A stretch of DNA of 64,000 nt from G020354785 sp964534745 (GCA_964534745.1 CAZHQW010000007.1:19529-83528), one strand, 5' to 3'. Numbered from the stretch's first letter, positions 26,993 to 36,052 are shown. The notes: generated by a model not told the origin, from the letters alone. Program-made: numbers and translations.

Positions 26993-27688
26993 ATGAAATA
27001 CTATGTTACAGAATATTTCCGGTCAATCCAGGGAGAGGGTAATTTTGCAGGCGCCAGTTCCTTTTTTATAAGGTTTCATTTCTGTAACCTTGCATGCCGC
27101 TGGTGCGACACAAAATATACATGGCTTGAGAAGTCGGGGGACTATGTAGAATATACAAGGGATGAGTTAACCGGACTGATAAAGGATAAAAGCACGGGAC
27201 ATGTTGTTTTTACGGGAGGTGAGCCGTCATTGTACAGGCTGGATGAGCTTGTATGTGACTCAAGCAAGTATCATGTCGAAAGCAGCGGCGTTATAATACC
27301 CACGGAACCATTGAATATTACTCTAAGCGATGGCACCGGCTTTAAAAGGGATTCAATGAACGAGAACATTATTAGTCATTTCAACTGGGTTATTTCTCCC
27401 AAGCTGTCAAATACAGGACAGAAAATTGATAACCAATATCTGAAATACTGGAATTCAAAAGAATATTGTATATTTAAGTTTGTGATAATGAATGAAAAAG
27501 ACCTTAATGAGGTAGATGGGGTTACCACGGAATTTAATATATCAAAACAAAAGGTATATATTTGCCTTGAGGGCACGACTTTTGAGTCACAGCTAAGACC
27601 TGCACTGGTTGACAGGATTATCGAATATGGGTTTAATTATTCACCGAGACTGCAAGTATTATTATGGGGAGCAAAAAGGGGAAAATAA
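26993..27688 (+). CDS. queE: 7-carboxy-7-deazaguanine synthase (radical SAM)
   Basis: Rearranges 6-carboxytetrahydropterin to 7-carboxy-7-deazaguanine with SAM and a [4Fe-4S] cluster. Cluster ligands appear as FCNLACRWCDT (CX3CX2C, about residues 27-34). The substrate-pocket motifs SIQGEGNFAG and FTGGEPS precede and follow it, and the C-terminus ends SPRLQVLLWGAKRGK, the QueE hallmark. The ATG at 26993 (MKYYVTEYFRSIQGEG) is preferred over an upstream TTG. The 3' end overlaps queD by 25 bases. Confidence 0.95.
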   Translation: MKYYVTEYFRSIQGEGNFAGASSFFIRFHFCNLACRWCDTKYTWLEKSGDYVEYTRDELTGLIKDKSTGHVVFTGGEPSLYRLDELVCDSSKYHVESSGVIIPTEPLNITLSDGTGFKRDSMNENIISHFNWVISPKLSNTGQKIDNQYLKYWNSKEYCIFKFVIMNEKDLNEVDGVTTEFNISKQKVYICLEGTTFESQLRPALVDRIIEYGFNYSPRLQVLLWGAKRGK

Positions 27689-28107
27689 GATATGTGCTGA
27701 GCAAGGAATTTAAGTTCGATGCAGCACACAGGATAATAAACAATTACTCGGGAAAGTGCTCTGATTTTCACGGGCACTCATGGGCAGTAATTGTATATGT
27801 TGAAGGATACAGGCTGGATGAAAGGAATATGCTGATGGATTTTAACGAGCTGAAGGTCCTCAGGCAATGGATCAATGATAATCTTGACCATGCTTCCATA
27901 TTATGGAAGGAGGACCCAATGGTACAATATTTTAAGGAACAATCCCAGAAGCTGTTTATTACCCACTTGAACCCGACATCAGAGCACCTGGCGCAAATAA
28001 TACTTGATAAGGCTATATCATTTTTCAATAATTCAGATATAAGGGTCGAATCTGTTGAAGTCAGGGAGAGCAGCACTTCCTCTGCGAGGATCTATCCCGA
28101 AGATTAA
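27664..28107 (+). CDS. queD: 6-carboxy-5,6,7,8-tetrahydropterin synthase
   Basis: Converts 7,8-dihydroneopterin triphosphate to 6-carboxytetrahydropterin, the first committed queuosine step. Zinc ligands are FDAAHR and FHGHSW, and the catalytic cysteine is in GKCSDFHG (about residue 32). LDHASI and the glutamate in PTSEHLAQ belong to the catalytic set. The length of 147 residues is normal. It overlaps queE, so the two proteins acting in sequence are translated together. Confidence 0.94.
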   Translation: MGSKKGKIRYVLSKEFKFDAAHRIINNYSGKCSDFHGHSWAVIVYVEGYRLDERNMLMDFNELKVLRQWINDNLDHASILWKEDPMVQYFKEQSQKLFITHLNPTSEHLAQIILDKAISFFNNSDIRVESVEVRESSTSSARIYPED

Positions 28108-28140
28108 ATACACATGCTCCGCTGATAACTACGATTTTTA

Positions 28141-28773
28141 CTATTGCGGGGATTGTCGGACGAAGTTCCTGCATATATCTTTTAATACATTAAAATAGCT
28201 AACAGTTTTGCTAATATTTTTCTCATCAAGATAGGTATCCCATAATGCTCCCATTACTGCTGCCCCGTCAAATCCCATTGACAATGCATTTTCAATATTC
28301 TGTACCGTAACACCTCCAAGGGCTATGACTTTGGTATCAAGAGTATTATTTTTAAAGAAGTCATTTAATTCTCGAGGAGCGAACATACTTCTGTAACCAT
28401 GTTTGGTTATGCTGTCAAATACAGGACTAAGAAATATATAATCGAAGCCCTTCAGGGTTACTAATTCATCTAAGCTGTGTGTAGTTACGCTCTTCTGAAT
28501 GTTAATGTCTTCAAATTCATAAAGAAGATGACTGTTTTCTTTGCCAAAGTGTATACCTTTTATGTTATAGTCAGAATACAGTTCAATATATTTATGTATT
28601 ATAAGTTTGCTGTGATACTTTTCGGGAATTAGTTCAATATATTTTGAAATATCTTTTCTTGAATATCCGGGCTTACGTACATGAAGGTATTCGAGTCCGC
28701 ATTCAAAAAGGGCAGTTAGCAGTCTGTGCTCATTAGTAAAGTTTTGCGGATTGGAAATTATAACGATTTCCAT
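28141..28773 (-). CDS. Thiamine phosphate synthase-like protein (ThiE/TenI family)
   Basis: A 210-residue TIM-barrel protein with the family motifs YLHVRKPGYSR, IIHKYIELYSDYNIKGIHFGKE, YIFLSPVFDSITKHGY (about residues 112-127) and ALGGVTVQNIENALSMGFDGAAVMGAL, a phosphate-binding end. ThiE joins HMP diphosphate with thiazole phosphate; TenI is a thiazole tautomerase. The shorter, less typical N-terminus (MEIVIISNPQN) favours a TenI-like role, but this cannot be settled here. It starts 5 bp after thiC and must be controlled by the same riboswitch. Confidence 0.82.
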   Translation of the reverse strand: MEIVIISNPQNFTNEHRLLTALFECGLEYLHVRKPGYSRKDISKYIELIPEKYHSKLIIHKYIELYSDYNIKGIHFGKENSHLLYEFEDINIQKSVTTHSLDELVTLKGFDYIFLSPVFDSITKHGYRSMFAPRELNDFFKNNTLDTKVIALGGVTVQNIENALSMGFDGAAVMGALWDTYLDEKNISKTVSYFNVLKDICRNFVRQSPQ

Positions 28774-28778
28774 GACTG

Positions 28779-30542
28779 CTAGGATTTGATATAAATTTCT
28801 CCTCCGGCCTGTTTGAATTCCTTTGATTTCTTTGCCAGTTTTTCAGAGTACTCTTTGACGTCATGTGTTGTTTTCATAGCGCAGAAGTGTTCTCCGCACA
28901 TTGAGCAAAAGTGTGACAGCTTGCCTCCTTCATCAGGGAGTGTTTCATCATGAAACTTAAGTGCTTTTTCCGGATCGAGAGAGAGGTGAAACTGGTCTTT
29001 CCACCTGAACTCGAACCTTGCCTTGCTCATCGCATTATCTCTTATTTGTGCTCCCGGGTGACCCTTGGCAAGGTCTGCGGCATGAGCTGCAAGCTTATAT
29101 GTTATAACTGCCGTTTTAACGTCATCTTTGTTTGGCAGTCCCAGATGTTCTTTTGGAGTAACATAACATAACATTGCTGCACCCTTCCAGGCTATCATAG
29201 CTCCGCCAATTGCAGAAGTAATATGATCATAGCCGGGGGCTATATCCGTTGTTAAAGGTCCCAGTGTATAGAAAGGTGCTTCCATGCATGCAGCCAGCTG
29301 CAGGTCTACATTCTCTTTGATTTTATCCATCGGCACATGCCCTGGTCCCTCGATCATAACCTGTACATTTTTATCCCATGCTGTCTTTGTCAGTTCTCCA
29401 AGTATTTTAAGCTCTGCAAACTGGGCCCTGTCGTTCGCATCGGCCACAGATCCGGGCCTCAGTCCGTCCCCCAGTGATACCCCCACATCATATGCTGCCA
29501 GTATATCGCATATCTCATTAAAATACGTATACAGGAAATTCTCTTTATGATGCATAAGGCACCATTTCGCCATGATAGACCCTCCTCTGGAAACTATGCC
29601 TGTTGTTCTCCTTATAGTGAGCGGAATATGCCTCCATAGCAGTCCGGCATGTATCGTAAAAAAATCAACGCCCTGTTCGGCCTGCTCGATAAGGGTATCC
29701 TTGAAAACCGGCCATGACAGATCTTCAATGCGGCCATTGACTTTTTCAAGTGCCTGGTAAAGTGGAACAGTACCAACGGGAACAGGTGAATTTCTCAGTA
29801 TCCATTCACGTGTTTCGTGTATGTTTTTCCCTGTTGACAGGTCCATTATCGTATCGGCACCCCACCTGAATGCCCATACTGCTTTTTCTACCTCTTCGGG
29901 AATGCTTGATGTTGTCGGTGAGTTGCCAATGTTTGCGTTTATCTTAACAAGAAACTTGCGGCCAATGATCATTGGTTCGCTTTCGGGATGGTTTATATTG
30001 GCAGGAATTATTGCACGTCCGGAGGCAACCTCCTGCATTACAAATTCAGGAGTTATATACCCGTCGGACAGCTGGCTTTCCCTTATTGCAACATATTCCA
30101 TTTCCGGCGTGATTATGCCCTGCCTTGCATAATAGAGCTGGGTGACCTGTTTTCCAGGTGCCGCGCTTAGTGGTTTTTTCAGGGCATATTTAAACCGCAG
30201 ATTACCGATATTCTCATTTTTTAATCTTTCCCTGGCATACCGGGAGGTTAAAGTATCCTGCTCTATTGTATCTTCCCTTGCTATAATCCATTTCTTCCGC
30301 AATCCTGGAAGGCCCTTGTTAACATCTGTGTCCACCAGAGGATCCGAAAAGGGACCTGAAGTATCATAAACCAGCACGGGACTATTATTTTCAGCACTTC
30401 CGTCCCTGCTTACTGTCGGGGACAAGTCAATTTGTCTCATGGCAACCTTTATATCATGAATCCTCCCCTGTACGCAGACTTTTTTCGAACCAGGGATCGG
30501 TCCTCTTGTAATCAGGGTATTTATTTTCAGCTTGTTTTTCAT
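28779..30542 (-). CDS. thiC: Phosphomethylpyrimidine synthase (radical SAM)
   Basis: Makes HMP phosphate from 5-aminoimidazole ribotide for thiamine synthesis. The non-canonical cluster motif CSMCGEHFC (CX2CX4C) is near the C-terminus. Other conserved stretches are VPLYQALEKVNG, DFFTIHAGLL, SLGDGLRPGS and MIEGPGHVPMDKI. I chose the ATG at 30542 (MKNKLKINTLITRGPIPG); an upstream in-frame start at 30605 would place 21 atypical residues in the riboswitch leader. At 587 residues it is of normal size for Bacteroidota. A ThiE/TenI-like gene follows; thiS, thiG and thiH are not here. Confidence 0.96.
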   Translation of the reverse strand: MKNKLKINTLITRGPIPGSKKVCVQGRIHDIKVAMRQIDLSPTVSRDGSAENNSPVLVYDTSGPFSDPLVDTDVNKGLPGLRKKWIIAREDTIEQDTLTSRYARERLKNENIGNLRFKYALKKPLSAAPGKQVTQLYYARQGIITPEMEYVAIRESQLSDGYITPEFVMQEVASGRAIIPANINHPESEPMIIGRKFLVKINANIGNSPTTSSIPEEVEKAVWAFRWGADTIMDLSTGKNIHETREWILRNSPVPVGTVPLYQALEKVNGRIEDLSWPVFKDTLIEQAEQGVDFFTIHAGLLWRHIPLTIRRTTGIVSRGGSIMAKWCLMHHKENFLYTYFNEICDILAAYDVGVSLGDGLRPGSVADANDRAQFAELKILGELTKTAWDKNVQVMIEGPGHVPMDKIKENVDLQLAACMEAPFYTLGPLTTDIAPGYDHITSAIGGAMIAWKGAAMLCYVTPKEHLGLPNKDDVKTAVITYKLAAHAADLAKGHPGAQIRDNAMSKARFEFRWKDQFHLSLDPEKALKFHDETLPDEGGKLSHFCSMCGEHFCAMKTTHDVKEYSEKLAKKSKEFKQAGGEIYIKS

Positions 30543-30699
30543 TTGCCTTAATTTATTGTTTATTATGCATACCGGATGATAAACATTGCCCGGTGTCCGG
30601 AGCAATAGAATAGCCTTTGCTGCAACAAATGTTACCTGCCGTTGTATTGTGGTTATTTAAATTAACCATCATGGTCCTGAATTCTGGGAGGGATGTCTT

Positions 30700-30780
30700 T
30701 AGTACTTCCTTCGCCGGCATTATCCGGATCAGGTACAAAGGGTATGATCTCAGCCCGTTATATTATGGCACCCCTGAGAA
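30700..30780 (-). ncRNA. TPP riboswitch (thi box) controlling thiC
   Basis: Reading the minus strand from about 30780, the leader shows the conserved thi-box parts in order: GGGGTGCC, CTGAGATCATACCC, and ACCTGATCCGGATAATGCC followed by GGCGAAGGAAGT. These are the pyrimidine- and diphosphate-binding halves of the TPP aptamer. It sits about 155 bases upstream of the thiC ATG. No U-tract terminator follows clearly, so the switch may work on translation or through a more distant structure. A small in-frame peptide across this leader is considered accidental. Confidence 0.95.
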
Positions 30781-30789
30781 TTAACTGTA

Positions 30790-30797
30790 CAAATTTA
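30790..30797 (-). promoter_or_regulatory. -7 promoter element for the thiC operon
   Basis: On the minus strand TAAATTTG at 30797-30790 matches TAnnTTTG. A start site about 8-10 bases downstream falls directly at the first base of the TPP aptamer near 30780. The -33 region (TTTTTC) is a weak match. Confidence 0.5.
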
Positions 30798-30836
30798 CTA
30801 CAGATTTTTCTTTTTACGTGAAAAATTGAGTATTTA

Positions 30837-31193
30837 TTATTCCACTTTCAAGACTTCCTTAAATGCCTTTTTAAAGGTATCCTTGGGCAGGGCACCCATG
30901 GCCATCTGTGGCTGACCTTCAACAGGCACAAACAATAATGAAGGAATGCTTTGTATTCCAAATATGCTGGCAAGTTCCCGTTCCTTTTCGGTATCTACTT
31001 TGTAGATATCGATTTTATCAGTGTATTCATCAGCCAGTTCCTCCAGGATTGGGGTTACTATATTACATGGCGCGCACCAATCAGCATAGAAATCTATAAG
31101 ACAGGGCTTATCTCCTTCATACTTCCATTCCTTGTTTTTATCATAATTAAAAACTTTTTGCTTAAATGTCTCATTTGTTAAGTGTTCAATCAT
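30837..31193 (-). CDS. trx: Thioredoxin
   Basis: A 118-residue thioredoxin. The redox motif is WCAPC (about residues 35-39), preceded by LIDFYADW and followed by the cis-proline in GIQSIPSLLFV. There is no signal peptide, so it is cytoplasmic. The first 20 residues (MIEHLTNETFKQKVFNYDKN) are the normal N-terminal helix and strand. It lies upstream of the thiamine operon but has a separate promoter. Confidence 0.94.
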   Translation of the reverse strand: MIEHLTNETFKQKVFNYDKNKEWKYEGDKPCLIDFYADWCAPCNIVTPILEELADEYTDKIDIYKVDTEKERELASIFGIQSIPSLLFVPVEGQPQMAMGALPKDTFKKAFKEVLKVE

Positions 31194-31266
31194 TTTTTTA
31201 TCTGGTTAGTTAAAATATTGGTTAAATGAATAATTTAAGTTTCAAACACCATGCCATTCCAATATA

Positions 31267-31308
31267 CAAAGGTAATTTATAATAAAAACACAAATAATTG
31301 TAATTTTG
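31267..31308. promoter_or_regulatory. Divergent -7 elements for trx (minus) and the CCA enzyme (plus)
   Basis: On the minus strand TACCTTTG (31274-31267) and on the plus strand TAATTTTG (31301-31308) both match TAnnTTTG. They point apart and lie 26 bases from each other, so their -33 regions overlap the opposing core elements. The plus one supports an ATG start at 31327. The -33 boxes are weak (TTTG at 31294-31291 for trx, 16-base spacing). Confidence 0.4.
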
Positions 31309-31326
31309 TCAGATAAATTACACGAA

Positions 31327-32751
31327 ATGGCATCTCTTAATATGCATAAGTGTTTGCAAAATCCTGTTTTTAATATTATATCCGAGATAATAACAAAAAA
31401 AGGACAGGAATGTTTTGTTATTGGGGGATTTGTCCGCGATTGTATGCTCAGGAGGGAATCGAAAGATATAGATATTGTTGTGCAGGGCAGTGGTATAGAC
31501 TTGGCAAGGGAGGTAGCCGCTACAATTGATAAAGGTATTAAGGTAAGTGTATTTAAAAATTTCGGCACAGCAATGCTCAGGTATAAAAACTTTGAAATCG
31601 AGTTTGTCGGGGCACGTAAGGAATCATACAGAAGAAATTCACACAAGCCTGTTGTGGAGGACGGTACACTGGAAGATGACCAGAAAAGGCGTGATTTTAC
31701 AATTAACGCAATGGCATTATCATTAAACAAAGATACCTATGGCATGCTGGTTGATCCCTTTGGCGGATTATCTGATTTGAACAATAAGATAATCCGTACT
31801 CCCCTTGACCCTGACAAAACCTATTCGGATGATCCGCTGAGAATACTAAGGGCTATAAGGCTTGCATCACAGCTAGGCTTTAATATTGAAAAGAGTTCCA
31901 TTGAGGCTATATATAGAAACAGGATGAGGATAAACATCGTATCACAGGAACGAATAACTGATGAGCTGAATAAAATAATTCTTTCTCCCAGTCCCTATAT
32001 GGCATTTATTTTACTTGAAGAAACGGGCATACTGGAGCTTATCCTGCCTGAGCTATCTGCGATGAAAGGTGTGGAAATCAGGGATGGAAAGGCATATAAG
32101 GATGTTTTTCTGCATTCAATAAAGGTTCTTGATAATATTTCGCGGAAGACTGATAACTTATGGCTGCGATGGGCAGCGCTGTTACATGATATAGGTAAAC
32201 CTTCAACAAGAAGATATGATCAGGAACAGGGATGGACCTTTCACGGTCACGAGACTATAGGGGAGAGGATGATAGCAGATATATTCCGGAGGTTAAGGTT
32301 ACCCTCGGGATGGCAGATGAAGTATGTACAGAAAATAGTGAACCTTCATCACCGGCCCATTGTACTGGCCCTTGAAGAGGTAACTGACTCGGCAGTAAGA
32401 CGGCTCCTTTATGATGCAGGGGACGATATTGATGATCTTATGACATTATGTGAAGCAGATATTACATCAAAAATAGGTGAGAAGGTTCAAAGATATCTGA
32501 AGAATTTCAGGCTTGTGCGTAAAAAACTGAAGGATATTGAAGAGAAAGATGCTATAAGGAATTTCCAGCCGCCTATCTCGGGTGAGACAATAATGGAAGT
32601 CTTTAATATTAAGCCCTGCCGTGAGGTAGGAGTCATTAAAAATGCTATCAAGGAGGCTATACTGGAAGGAGAGATAAGGAATAACTATGATGAAGCATAT
32701 GCATTTATGATTTATAAGGCAAAGGAAATCGGACTAAAACCTGCAAAGTAA
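31327..32751 (+). CDS. cca: CCA tRNA nucleotidyltransferase with HD domain
   Basis: Adds or repairs the 3' CCA of tRNAs; the tRNA in this window lacks an encoded CCA, so such an enzyme is needed. The nucleotidyltransferase motif is VIGGFVRDCML, then KDIDIVV carrying the metal-binding aspartates, and RRDFTINAMA. An HD domain follows (LLHDIGKPSTRRYD near residue 285 and GHETIGE). The length of about 474 residues fits the Bacteroidota form. I prefer the ATG at 31327 over a TTG at 31306, which lies in the promoter element. Confidence 0.93.
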   Translation: MASLNMHKCLQNPVFNIISEIITKKGQECFVIGGFVRDCMLRRESKDIDIVVQGSGIDLAREVAATIDKGIKVSVFKNFGTAMLRYKNFEIEFVGARKESYRRNSHKPVVEDGTLEDDQKRRDFTINAMALSLNKDTYGMLVDPFGGLSDLNNKIIRTPLDPDKTYSDDPLRILRAIRLASQLGFNIEKSSIEAIYRNRMRINIVSQERITDELNKIILSPSPYMAFILLEETGILELILPELSAMKGVEIRDGKAYKDVFLHSIKVLDNISRKTDNLWLRWAALLHDIGKPSTRRYDQEQGWTFHGHETIGERMIADIFRRLRLPSGWQMKYVQKIVNLHHRPIVLALEEVTDSAVRRLLYDAGDDIDDLMTLCEADITSKIGEKVQRYLKNFRLVRKKLKDIEEKDAIRNFQPPISGETIMEVFNIKPCREVGVIKNAIKEAILEGEIRNNYDEAYAFMIYKAKEIGLKPAK

Positions 32752-32761
32752 GTGTTATAGG

Positions 32762-33835
32762 TCAGTGCAGGTCGAGGTACACTGGCAGGTGATCACTGAA
32801 CCCCCCTTCATATATGTAACCCCTGTATGTTCTGAAAGGTCTGTACCCTGAATACTTATCATCCTTTTTCATCAGGAAGGGGGCATCGAATATATGAATA
32901 TCATCTTTTGACGTACTTATATTTTTTGAATTGAGCAGTGTTCCGGAGACAATAAACTGGTCAAATATATCCCACTCTGATCTGTACTTGTAAGACCCCA
33001 GTTTTACATTACCTGATAAAGTATAGGAAAGGTTGTACAACTTGTTGTCAGCTATCGTGTCGGAAGAGAAGTCAGTCCGGTTAACAGCGGAAAGATATTC
33101 AGCAAGGCTTTTGTTTTCAGGCTCATCATTAAAATCACCTGTAATAATTATTTTTGAACGTTCATTTATATTGAAAACTGAATCGACTCCATTTTTTAAC
33201 AGGCGGGACGCATATATTCTGTAAGGTTCTGTTTCAAGCTGGCCCCCATATCTTGATGGCCAGTGGTTAATAAATATGTGGAGTGTATCCTTGTTAAGAA
33301 CCCTGCCTTTAAAGTACAGTATATCCCTGGTCTTCTTCAGAGAATCCCCCGGAAAGCAGATGTTAAAAAAGCTCTTGTCCAGAAGAACAAGTTTATCCTT
33401 CCGGTACAATAAGGCTACGTCAATGCCCCTGCTGTCCGGGGAATCTCTATGCACAATCCCGTAGTCATATTTTGAAAGAGGAGTTTCATAGATGAGCTTA
33501 TTTAGTACAGAGGTGTTTTCTATCTCGCATAATCCTATAATCTCAGGAGGTTCCCATCCGCCCACAGCAATTATAACCTTACATAATTTGTTTAACTTAT
33601 CAGTGAACCTCTTGTTATTCCAGTGTCTGGACCCTTCGGGTGTAAACTCATCGTCCTGTGTAAGGCTGTCATTATATATATCAAAGAAGTTTTCCGTATT
33701 ATAAAACATTATTCTTAAATCTCCCCTCTTAGCATGGTTATGATAAGCCCTGCCGGGTGGAGTGCTATTGTTGCAGCCAATAAAAAGGAAAGATATTAAT
33801 AAGACAGTGACCATCGTATTTTTAATAGCTGCCAT
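32762..33835 (-). CDS. Exported endonuclease/exonuclease/phosphatase-family lipoprotein
   Basis: A 357-residue protein with a lipoprotein signal (LLISFLFIGCNN, cysteine near 21). The EEP fold is shown by RIMFYNTENFFD, LCEIENTSVL, INHWPSR and ITGDFNDEPE, the last with the metal-binding aspartate and asparagine, and a final SDHLPVYLD histidine. EEP enzymes cleave phosphodiesters; the substrate could be nucleic acid or a phospho-lipid. The active-site residues look intact. It is convergent with cca and just upstream (26 bp) of the lipoprotein gene on the same strand, so these may be cotranscribed. Confidence 0.85.
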   Translation of the reverse strand: MAAIKNTMVTVLLISFLFIGCNNSTPPGRAYHNHAKRGDLRIMFYNTENFFDIYNDSLTQDDEFTPEGSRHWNNKRFTDKLNKLCKVIIAVGGWEPPEIIGLCEIENTSVLNKLIYETPLSKYDYGIVHRDSPDSRGIDVALLYRKDKLVLLDKSFFNICFPGDSLKKTRDILYFKGRVLNKDTLHIFINHWPSRYGGQLETEPYRIYASRLLKNGVDSVFNINERSKIIITGDFNDEPENKSLAEYLSAVNRTDFSSDTIADNKLYNLSYTLSGNVKLGSYKYRSEWDIFDQFIVSGTLLNSKNISTSKDDIHIFDAPFLMKKDDKYSGYRPFRTYRGYIYEGGFSDHLPVYLDLH

Positions 33836-33861
33836 TAAATACAGGATTTAAATCGATAAAG

Positions 33862-35325
33862 CTATTCAATTCTTTCAAACGCTCCGATATCGGGGGCCAT
33901 ATCGTTGTTTCTCGAAACCCCGTCATAATCAAATTCCAGGTAAGGGTAGAGGTCAATAAACTGTCCGTTTCCGGCATCTTTTGCCGGCGACAGAGTATCG
34001 AGGCGGAAGTTATAATTTGTGCGCGAATATTCGTTGATGAATTCGGGATCTAAATTAAAAATATTGCCAACGAAATGTTCAGGATTGTCAGCATCAACCG
34101 AATCGGTATTTTCCTTAATCAGGCAATGATCAAACTTATAATTGAACAGGTTTTTATTGTTATCCCTGAATACCAATTCATTGTTTCTGTTTCCGTATAT
34201 GATGCAATTGATAAAATTAGCTGCTTGAAGGTCACCCATTCTTTTAACATATACTATATTCCTTCCTGTTGAGTCTATTTCAGGATTGTCTATTTCATTT
34301 GTTATTGCTACGGACTGTTCTGCGGACCTGGTCTCGAACCTTAAACCACGGTTATTTATTGTACAGTGGTAGAAATTGTAATTGCCTCCCTTAAGCAGGG
34401 CTATGGTATAATCCTTACTATCTGCTATAATACAGTTATAAGCCGTGATGTTGGCCTGGAAAGCATAAATACCTATAAAAGACACATTCTGAATAATCGT
34501 ATTTTTCAGTTCCAGGGAAGGCATCTTATCATCAGTGGGGTAGCCAATCTGAATTCCTGCAATGGAGTTCTTAATAATTGCATAGTTTATCTCATTATCA
34601 ACGCTAACAGGATCAATATAAATTGTTCCCCACTGTCCTGCTATAGAATCATAGAAATGATCATCAATACGGTCGCCCTGGAAAATAACAGGATTATCTT
34701 TTGTGCCGTTAACCAAAAGGCGGCCCCATACTATAATGCTTGAACGGTCATGCATATAAACCTTCGTCCCTTCTTCAATAGTCAGGACATGTCCCGTATC
34801 TACAGCCATTGAATTATAAACAAGGTAAGGTTTGTCTGCTATCCAGTTCTGGGATTCAATTATTTCTCCGTTTATCAGATGTACATCCTGTCCGAAAGCT
34901 ATTAGTTTAATATCCTGGTAATTTCCGTTTGTGATAAATACAATTGAATCCTTCACTATCATGGGGTTATTAACTCCGAACGGGTCGATTGTTATTTCAA
35001 CAAATACATACAGACTGTCTTTTGCAGGTATTTCAATATTACTGACATTGTGTGACCTGTCGCCGTCAATATTTAATCTGAAATAAGAATTCTGTCCCCC
35101 TGCAAGATAAATACTTGAAATTTTTATTGACTCGCTGTGTGGATTATATACCCGCAGGTTCTTTGTTGTTGACCCTATGGACGTGAATATTGTGTCAAAT
35201 GTTACTGTATCAATTGAGAATGAGAGTTTTGCAGATTCAGATGTGATGAAATTATCCTTTCTGCAAGAAAAAGCAATAAATAGAAATAGTATCAGGACAA
35301 GTATTATTTTAAATATTTTCATCAA
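33862..35325 (-). CDS. Exported lipoprotein with right-handed parallel beta-helix repeats
   Basis: A 487-residue protein starting with a lipoprotein signal (LFLFIAFSCRKDNF, cysteine near residue 21). An immunoglobulin-like N-terminal part (about 30-150) carries a DTVTFDTIFTSIGSTTKNLRVYN segment found in many Bacteroidota surface lipoproteins. The rest (about 190-440) has coils such as LLVNGTKDNPVIFQGD, AIIKNSIAGIQIG and LELKNTIIQNVSFIGIYAF typical of right-handed parallel beta-helices, then a C-terminal SPAKDAGNG and DIGAFE motif. Such folds bind or modify polysaccharides or act structurally; no catalytic set is evident. Function unknown. Confidence 0.75.
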   Translation of the reverse strand: MMKIFKIILVLILFLFIAFSCRKDNFITSESAKLSFSIDTVTFDTIFTSIGSTTKNLRVYNPHSESIKISSIYLAGGQNSYFRLNIDGDRSHNVSNIEIPAKDSLYVFVEITIDPFGVNNPMIVKDSIVFITNGNYQDIKLIAFGQDVHLINGEIIESQNWIADKPYLVYNSMAVDTGHVLTIEEGTKVYMHDRSSIIVWGRLLVNGTKDNPVIFQGDRIDDHFYDSIAGQWGTIYIDPVSVDNEINYAIIKNSIAGIQIGYPTDDKMPSLELKNTIIQNVSFIGIYAFQANITAYNCIIADSKDYTIALLKGGNYNFYHCTINNRGLRFETRSAEQSVAITNEIDNPEIDSTGRNIVYVKRMGDLQAANFINCIIYGNRNNELVFRDNNKNLFNYKFDHCLIKENTDSVDADNPEHFVGNIFNLDPEFINEYSRTNYNFRLDTLSPAKDAGNGQFIDLYPYLEFDYDGVSRNNDMAPDIGAFERIE

Positions 35326-35450
35326 TCAAATAAAATTCTTAAATTATATAGCTCTTTAGATACGGATAAATTTAAAATTTATTTTTACAGGACGATTAAA
35401 AAAATAACTTTTAATTTTATACGGTCTTTAAAGCAATAATATATCTTCTC

Positions 35451-35482
35451 TTGTAGATTTAGTTATAATTTAATTATATTTG
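35451..35482 (+). promoter_or_regulatory. Bacteroidota-type promoter for the acetyltransferase gene
   Basis: TTG at 35451-35453 and TATATTTG at 35475-35482 are spaced by 21 bases. A start near 35490 would leave a leader of about 60 bases before the ATG at 35552. Confidence 0.5.
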
Positions 35483-35551
35483 AGATAGTATTGACATTGC
35501 GGGGATAAATTAGTCTAATAATGTTACTATTGTTGAATAAGAAATGATTAA

Positions 35552-36052
35552 ATGGAAATACTTCAGGCCAAAAAGTCAGATTTAATTGAAATATTATTTT
35601 TAATAAAGGAATGTGTCAGGGATATGAATTCGAAAGGGATGAAACACTGGAACAGTTCATATCCGGGCATTGAAGAGATAAGTGCTGATTTAGACAATGG
35701 ATTTATTTATCTTGTTAAGGAAAAGGGAGTTTGTGAGGGCATGGTTACCCTTAATGAGTCTGAGCCCAATGAATATAAGGGAATAAAATGGTCTGGGGAC
35801 AGCTCAAAGATCCTCTATATGAAAAGGATGGCTGTTCATCCTATATGGCAGGATAAGGGTGTTGCAGAGATGCTTGTCACATTTGCCGAAAAATTTGCTA
35901 AGGATAAAAAATATAATTATATAAGGCTTGATACGCTTAGCAGCAACCAGCTCGAAGCAAAGCTATATACAAACAGCAGCTACGATGAAGTCGGGGAGTT
36001 TTACTCAACCTTTCAGAAAACTCCTTTTAAATGTTATGAGAAAAAGATTTAG
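35552..36052 (+). CDS. GNAT-family N-acetyltransferase
   Basis: A 166-residue cytoplasmic protein. The acetyl-CoA-binding motif A is recognisable as KRMAVHPIWQDKGVAEMLVTFAEKFAKD (about residues 92-118), followed by IRLDTLSSN and an ELYTNSSYDEVGEF-like end. The N-terminus (MEILQAKKSDLIEILFLIKECV) is a normal GNAT start. The acceptor substrate cannot be told. It converges with the small barrel gene, overlapping by 4 bases. Confidence 0.85.
   Translation: MEILQAKKSDLIEILFLIKECVRDMNSKGMKHWNSSYPGIEEISADLDNGFIYLVKEKGVCEGMVTLNESEPNEYKGIKWSGDSSKILYMKRMAVHPIWQDKGVAEMLVTFAEKFAKDKKYNYIRLDTLSSNQLEAKLYTNSSYDEVGEFYSTFQKTPFKCYEKKI

Noticed and set aside
30553..30738. 61-residue frame across the thiC leader
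   Set aside because: It lies on the riboswitch and its linker, has no family resemblance, and the leader's conserved bases are explained by the TPP aptamer.
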